A stretch of DNA of 64,000 nt from Macrotrachela quadricornifera. Taxonomy: Eukaryota; Rotifera; Eurotatoria; Philodinida; Philodinidae. Below the pieces are notes generated by a model that had not been told where the DNA came from, searched no databases, and saw only the letters and a program-made list of their open reading frames with translations. A program made the translations under genes and the position numbers. Shown piece after piece: positions 61,023 to 64,000 of the stretch (position 1 is its first letter; every line of letters starts with the position of its first letter). The DNA is taken from the NCBI GenBank assembly GCA_022393335.1, contig JAJEKB010001278.1, forward strand, positions 60,673 to 124,672, given 5' to 3'.

Positions 61023-64000
61023 GTGATTTTGTCTTTTGTTTTTTGCTACGAAGGAGAAGATGAATGTCAACCACCGATATACCACGTTCCTATCATCATT
61101 ATCATCTGGCGCATGCCATCGCCCATGTCTTATCAAATGTCACTCAAAATAAAGGCATTATCGGAAGCAGAAGAAAAGAAGCAAGTTAATAGAATGTATA
61201 TACATGATCTAGATATATATATATAACAATTAGTAATAGACGTTGAAGGGCGCGAACAAGAATGGATTGAAAAGACTGTAATAGATGAACATCAAAGTAA
61301 ATCAGTAAAGACAAACTGCTAATAATAGAATAGTAGTTATATCTTGTATTCATTTTCTTGACATACACAGATATAATTTTTTATTATTACCAGAACAGTT
61401 AACATATATTTTTAGTTTTTTTCTTTTTGCTGTTCTTTTTCTTCAGTTCCGTCACTCATTTCATTTAGATGAATCGATCGATCGCTATAGTGTTGATCCT
61501 CAATATAATAATAAAAGCTTTACTGCCGAAACGAGTACAATTAATACAAACACTTGCATTGTTTAGCAAGCAAATTAAGAGTGGCGAATGATAGAAAAAA
61601 AAAGAGAATCTACAGCAAACGTCAAAGACGATGACTTTGTTGAAAGGAAAAGAAATCTGTTAATGTTATGAATATTGACATAGAGAAAGTATTTTATGCG
61701 TTCTGTATTTCTCGTTCGCATTCATTCTTATATATGTAAAAGCATGCGTGAGTATGTGCATGTCTGATAAACATTCTTCCCGACACGATATAATCGTGTC
61801 GAGATTCTCATGAGACTAAATGTTGATTGAATATATGACAAATGTTATTGTGTGATAATTGATCAAGCAGAAAGAATTCTAACCCAGCAAAACAGCTAAT
61901 CAACAATTATATCGAATCTAACAGAGAACTCGATAAGATGTATATTAAATCCGGATTTATAATCAATTAGGATTTATTAAACATATGTTATCGATAGATG
62001 ACATCAAGATTACAAATAAAGAATAAATTCGTTTATTCAAGTAATAAATCAGACTTGGCATTTCAAGGATTTGATAAAAATAGATAACTGTATATCTAGT
62101 AACTTACATTTCCTTTTCTCTCTCTCTAAAATAGATTCATTATTGATGTGTTTAACGATAGAACACATTTAATACAACTATTGTCTTTGAATATTTAATG
62201 TTTGATTTTGTTTTTTTTTTCTTCCAGTAATATATACAATCTGATCATTATGAGAATTTATATTATTGTCATATAAAAAATATTCGTATTTTCCACTTTA
62301 CATTTCTTAAAATCTTTTTATTTTGATACATATGTATTGAAAAGATGCAATAAAAAATCAATAAGAAATCGACTAATGTAAAAAATATTATGATATTTGA
62401 TTTTTCTGACTAGAATAAAAAATACAATATAAAAAATCCATTAAATATGTTAATGTTGATCTTTGGATTACTACAATGAGATTTTAAAATATGAACATTG
62501 ATATTATTCTTTATTTACATGTGTATAGAAAAATGTCAAATTAAATGACAGTCAAATCATATTTACATTCAAAATTGATAATTAAAATTTCTCTCTAAAA
62601 TGAATAAAATTCTTCAGTATTGTGTAACTTCCTTCATACTATTAAAATAACATGAATAATTTACTGAATTGCGACAATTAAAATCTTTCGCGATAATTCT
62701 TTTTTTTTTCTTACATTCATAGAGAATCGATTATTTGAAATTCATCCTTGATTTCTTTATAAATACATATAAAATTATAGCAATTCGATATTATTTAATT
62801 CTTTTTTTCCAAAAATAAAAACAATTTCTATGTTTTTTTTCTTCAAATTTTGTATTGTTACATTCGGTAAATTAATGAAAAAAATATGTATTTTGAATTA
62901 GATATAATCTAACAAATTGCAAGGTATTGTTCGTTAGAAAAATTTCTAAAGGTAGTATTTATTATCTCACATTAATAAATTATAATTATGCTAATTACAT
63001 ATATTCCTGTTGTGCAAATGTTTAAAAATGTCAGACCAGTCCATTTGTCACGACTATTTTTAACGTTCTTAAGAAATTAATAATAATAAAATTTATGTAC
63101 TATTCCAAAGAACAATAAAATATAGAAAAAGTTATGAATAAAAACAATATTCGACATTGATCTAGAAAATAATTTTATTTCAGAAAAAGATGAACTTCGT
63201 GGTTGTAACATAAAAATAAATAAAATTTCAATGGTCGACAAAACAAACAACAAATTATTCCATATGGTATAGATGAAATAATCCGTATAGCGTCGGCATG
63301 GTAAAGTGCATCGACATTCTGTCTTCAAAGAATAGCCCTTGGTATGGCTAATATTGCTCACTTACATTACTTTTTTTTTTCACAATAATCGTACCGCCAA
63401 CCGATCAATGATGATTAGCTCCAGATGATATGATTGTTGATATGCTGCTACTTTGCTCTATCGATAGAGATTGATATACATACATGTTTGACATGGTCAA
63501 AGCGATTGATATTTATCGTCTATTATCTTATTCACACTAAATGGCTTACATCACTGTCTTTTTTTTTTGTTAATCTAACTTTCTTAGAGATAGTTGGCAT
63601 CATTTACAGATATCTTGATCATTTCAAGTCAATCATAAACAAACCTGCTATCTCTATGATGAGTTAAATGAGAATGAATAAAGAAAACAAAATACGAATA
63701 GATTCATCATTTTTAAAAGAAACCATACATTCCTCATATCAATTGATCGTATACATTTCAAGATTCTTTACATAGTTACTAATGGCTTTCACACAGTTGG
63801 AATTCCATTTTTTTGTTATTATCAATTAAAGAAAAACAAGAATATCTTTCATTTATTTATTTATTTATATAAACAACAAGAACAAGTAAGAATTAAATTC
63901 TTCTTTTAATAATCTGTCTTAAACAAATACATATATATATATATCAAAAGAATATTTATATTTTTAGAATCAATGGAATGTAATATACTATTTTTAATTT
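61023..64000. other. 3-kb region without a recognised gene
   Basis: AT-rich, with a short (AT)n tract near 63932-63944 and a tandem ATCG stretch near 61474. Only weak, isolated open frames are present. Promoter sequence of the membrane-protein gene is expected just right of 61022. Confidence 0.5.

Noticed and set aside
63077..63361. Minus-strand frame with ECRCTLPCRRYTDY, resembling the C-x-C-x3-C cluster of DEG/ENaC channels
   Set aside because: The rest of the frame does not continue the channel pattern and no neighbouring exons were found; too short to call.

Overview
The window is nuclear DNA from a small-genome invertebrate animal. It is about three-quarters A+T. Its genes are broken by many GT-AG introns, mostly 45-70 bp, with a few introns of 0.4-5 kb that carry relics of mobile elements. 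Most products are typical animal proteins: paxillin, rabenosyn-5, cullin-4, nephrocystin-1, an ABCA transporter, AP-2 mu, USP4/15, casein kinase 1 gamma and CCDC81. A mitochondrially targeted MetX-type acyltransferase, a family common in bacteria and fungi but rare in animals, together with the compact layout, makes a bdelloid-type rotifer the best guess. That is inference; another AT-rich invertebrate is possible.

Layout. 1-3040 (-) paxillin, 3' end outside the window; 3347-5403 (+) rabenosyn-5, head to head with it. 5574-6994 three glycine tRNA genes. 7332-9008 (-) MetX-like acyltransferase. 10394-11783 (-) mitochondrial ribosomal protein L44 and 11933-16445 (-) cullin-4. 16703-18553 (+) conserved uncharacterised protein, head to head with cullin-4. 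18809-21900 (-) nephrocystin-1. 24058-45485 (+) one very large ABCA transporter; its ~5-kb intron 37167-42149 holds two complete genes, AP-2 mu (-) and a USP4/15 deubiquitinase (+). 45618-45855 (-) 54-residue protein. 46426-46767 (+) truncated PARN-like fragment. 47024-48251 (-) short TTK/MPS1-like kinase. 49138-52721 (-) CCDC81. 55410-58470 (+) casein kinase 1 gamma. 59368-60486 (+) serine-racemase-like protein. 60513-61022 (-) single-pass membrane protein. 61023-64000 shows no convincing gene.

There is no operon-like pathway. Shared themes are cilia (NPHP1, CCDC81), endocytosis and trafficking (rabenosyn-5, AP-2 mu), adhesion (paxillin) and ubiquitin control (CUL4, USP). Several neighbours are head to head over 250-420 bp, implying shared promoter regions, and others are tail to tail with as little as 26 bp between stop codons.

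The main points for a second look are: short terminal-inverted-repeat elements in introns, one with a perfect 8-bp target duplication (hAT-like) and one flanked by TA; the pair of genes nested in the ABCA intron; the MetX-type enzyme; a serine-racemase homologue with an altered cofactor-binding loop; a C at position 55 in two tRNA-Gly genes; and an intragenic exon duplication in NPHP1. No wholly new biological system is obvious. Exon boundaries were read by eye from splice signals and reading-frame continuity.
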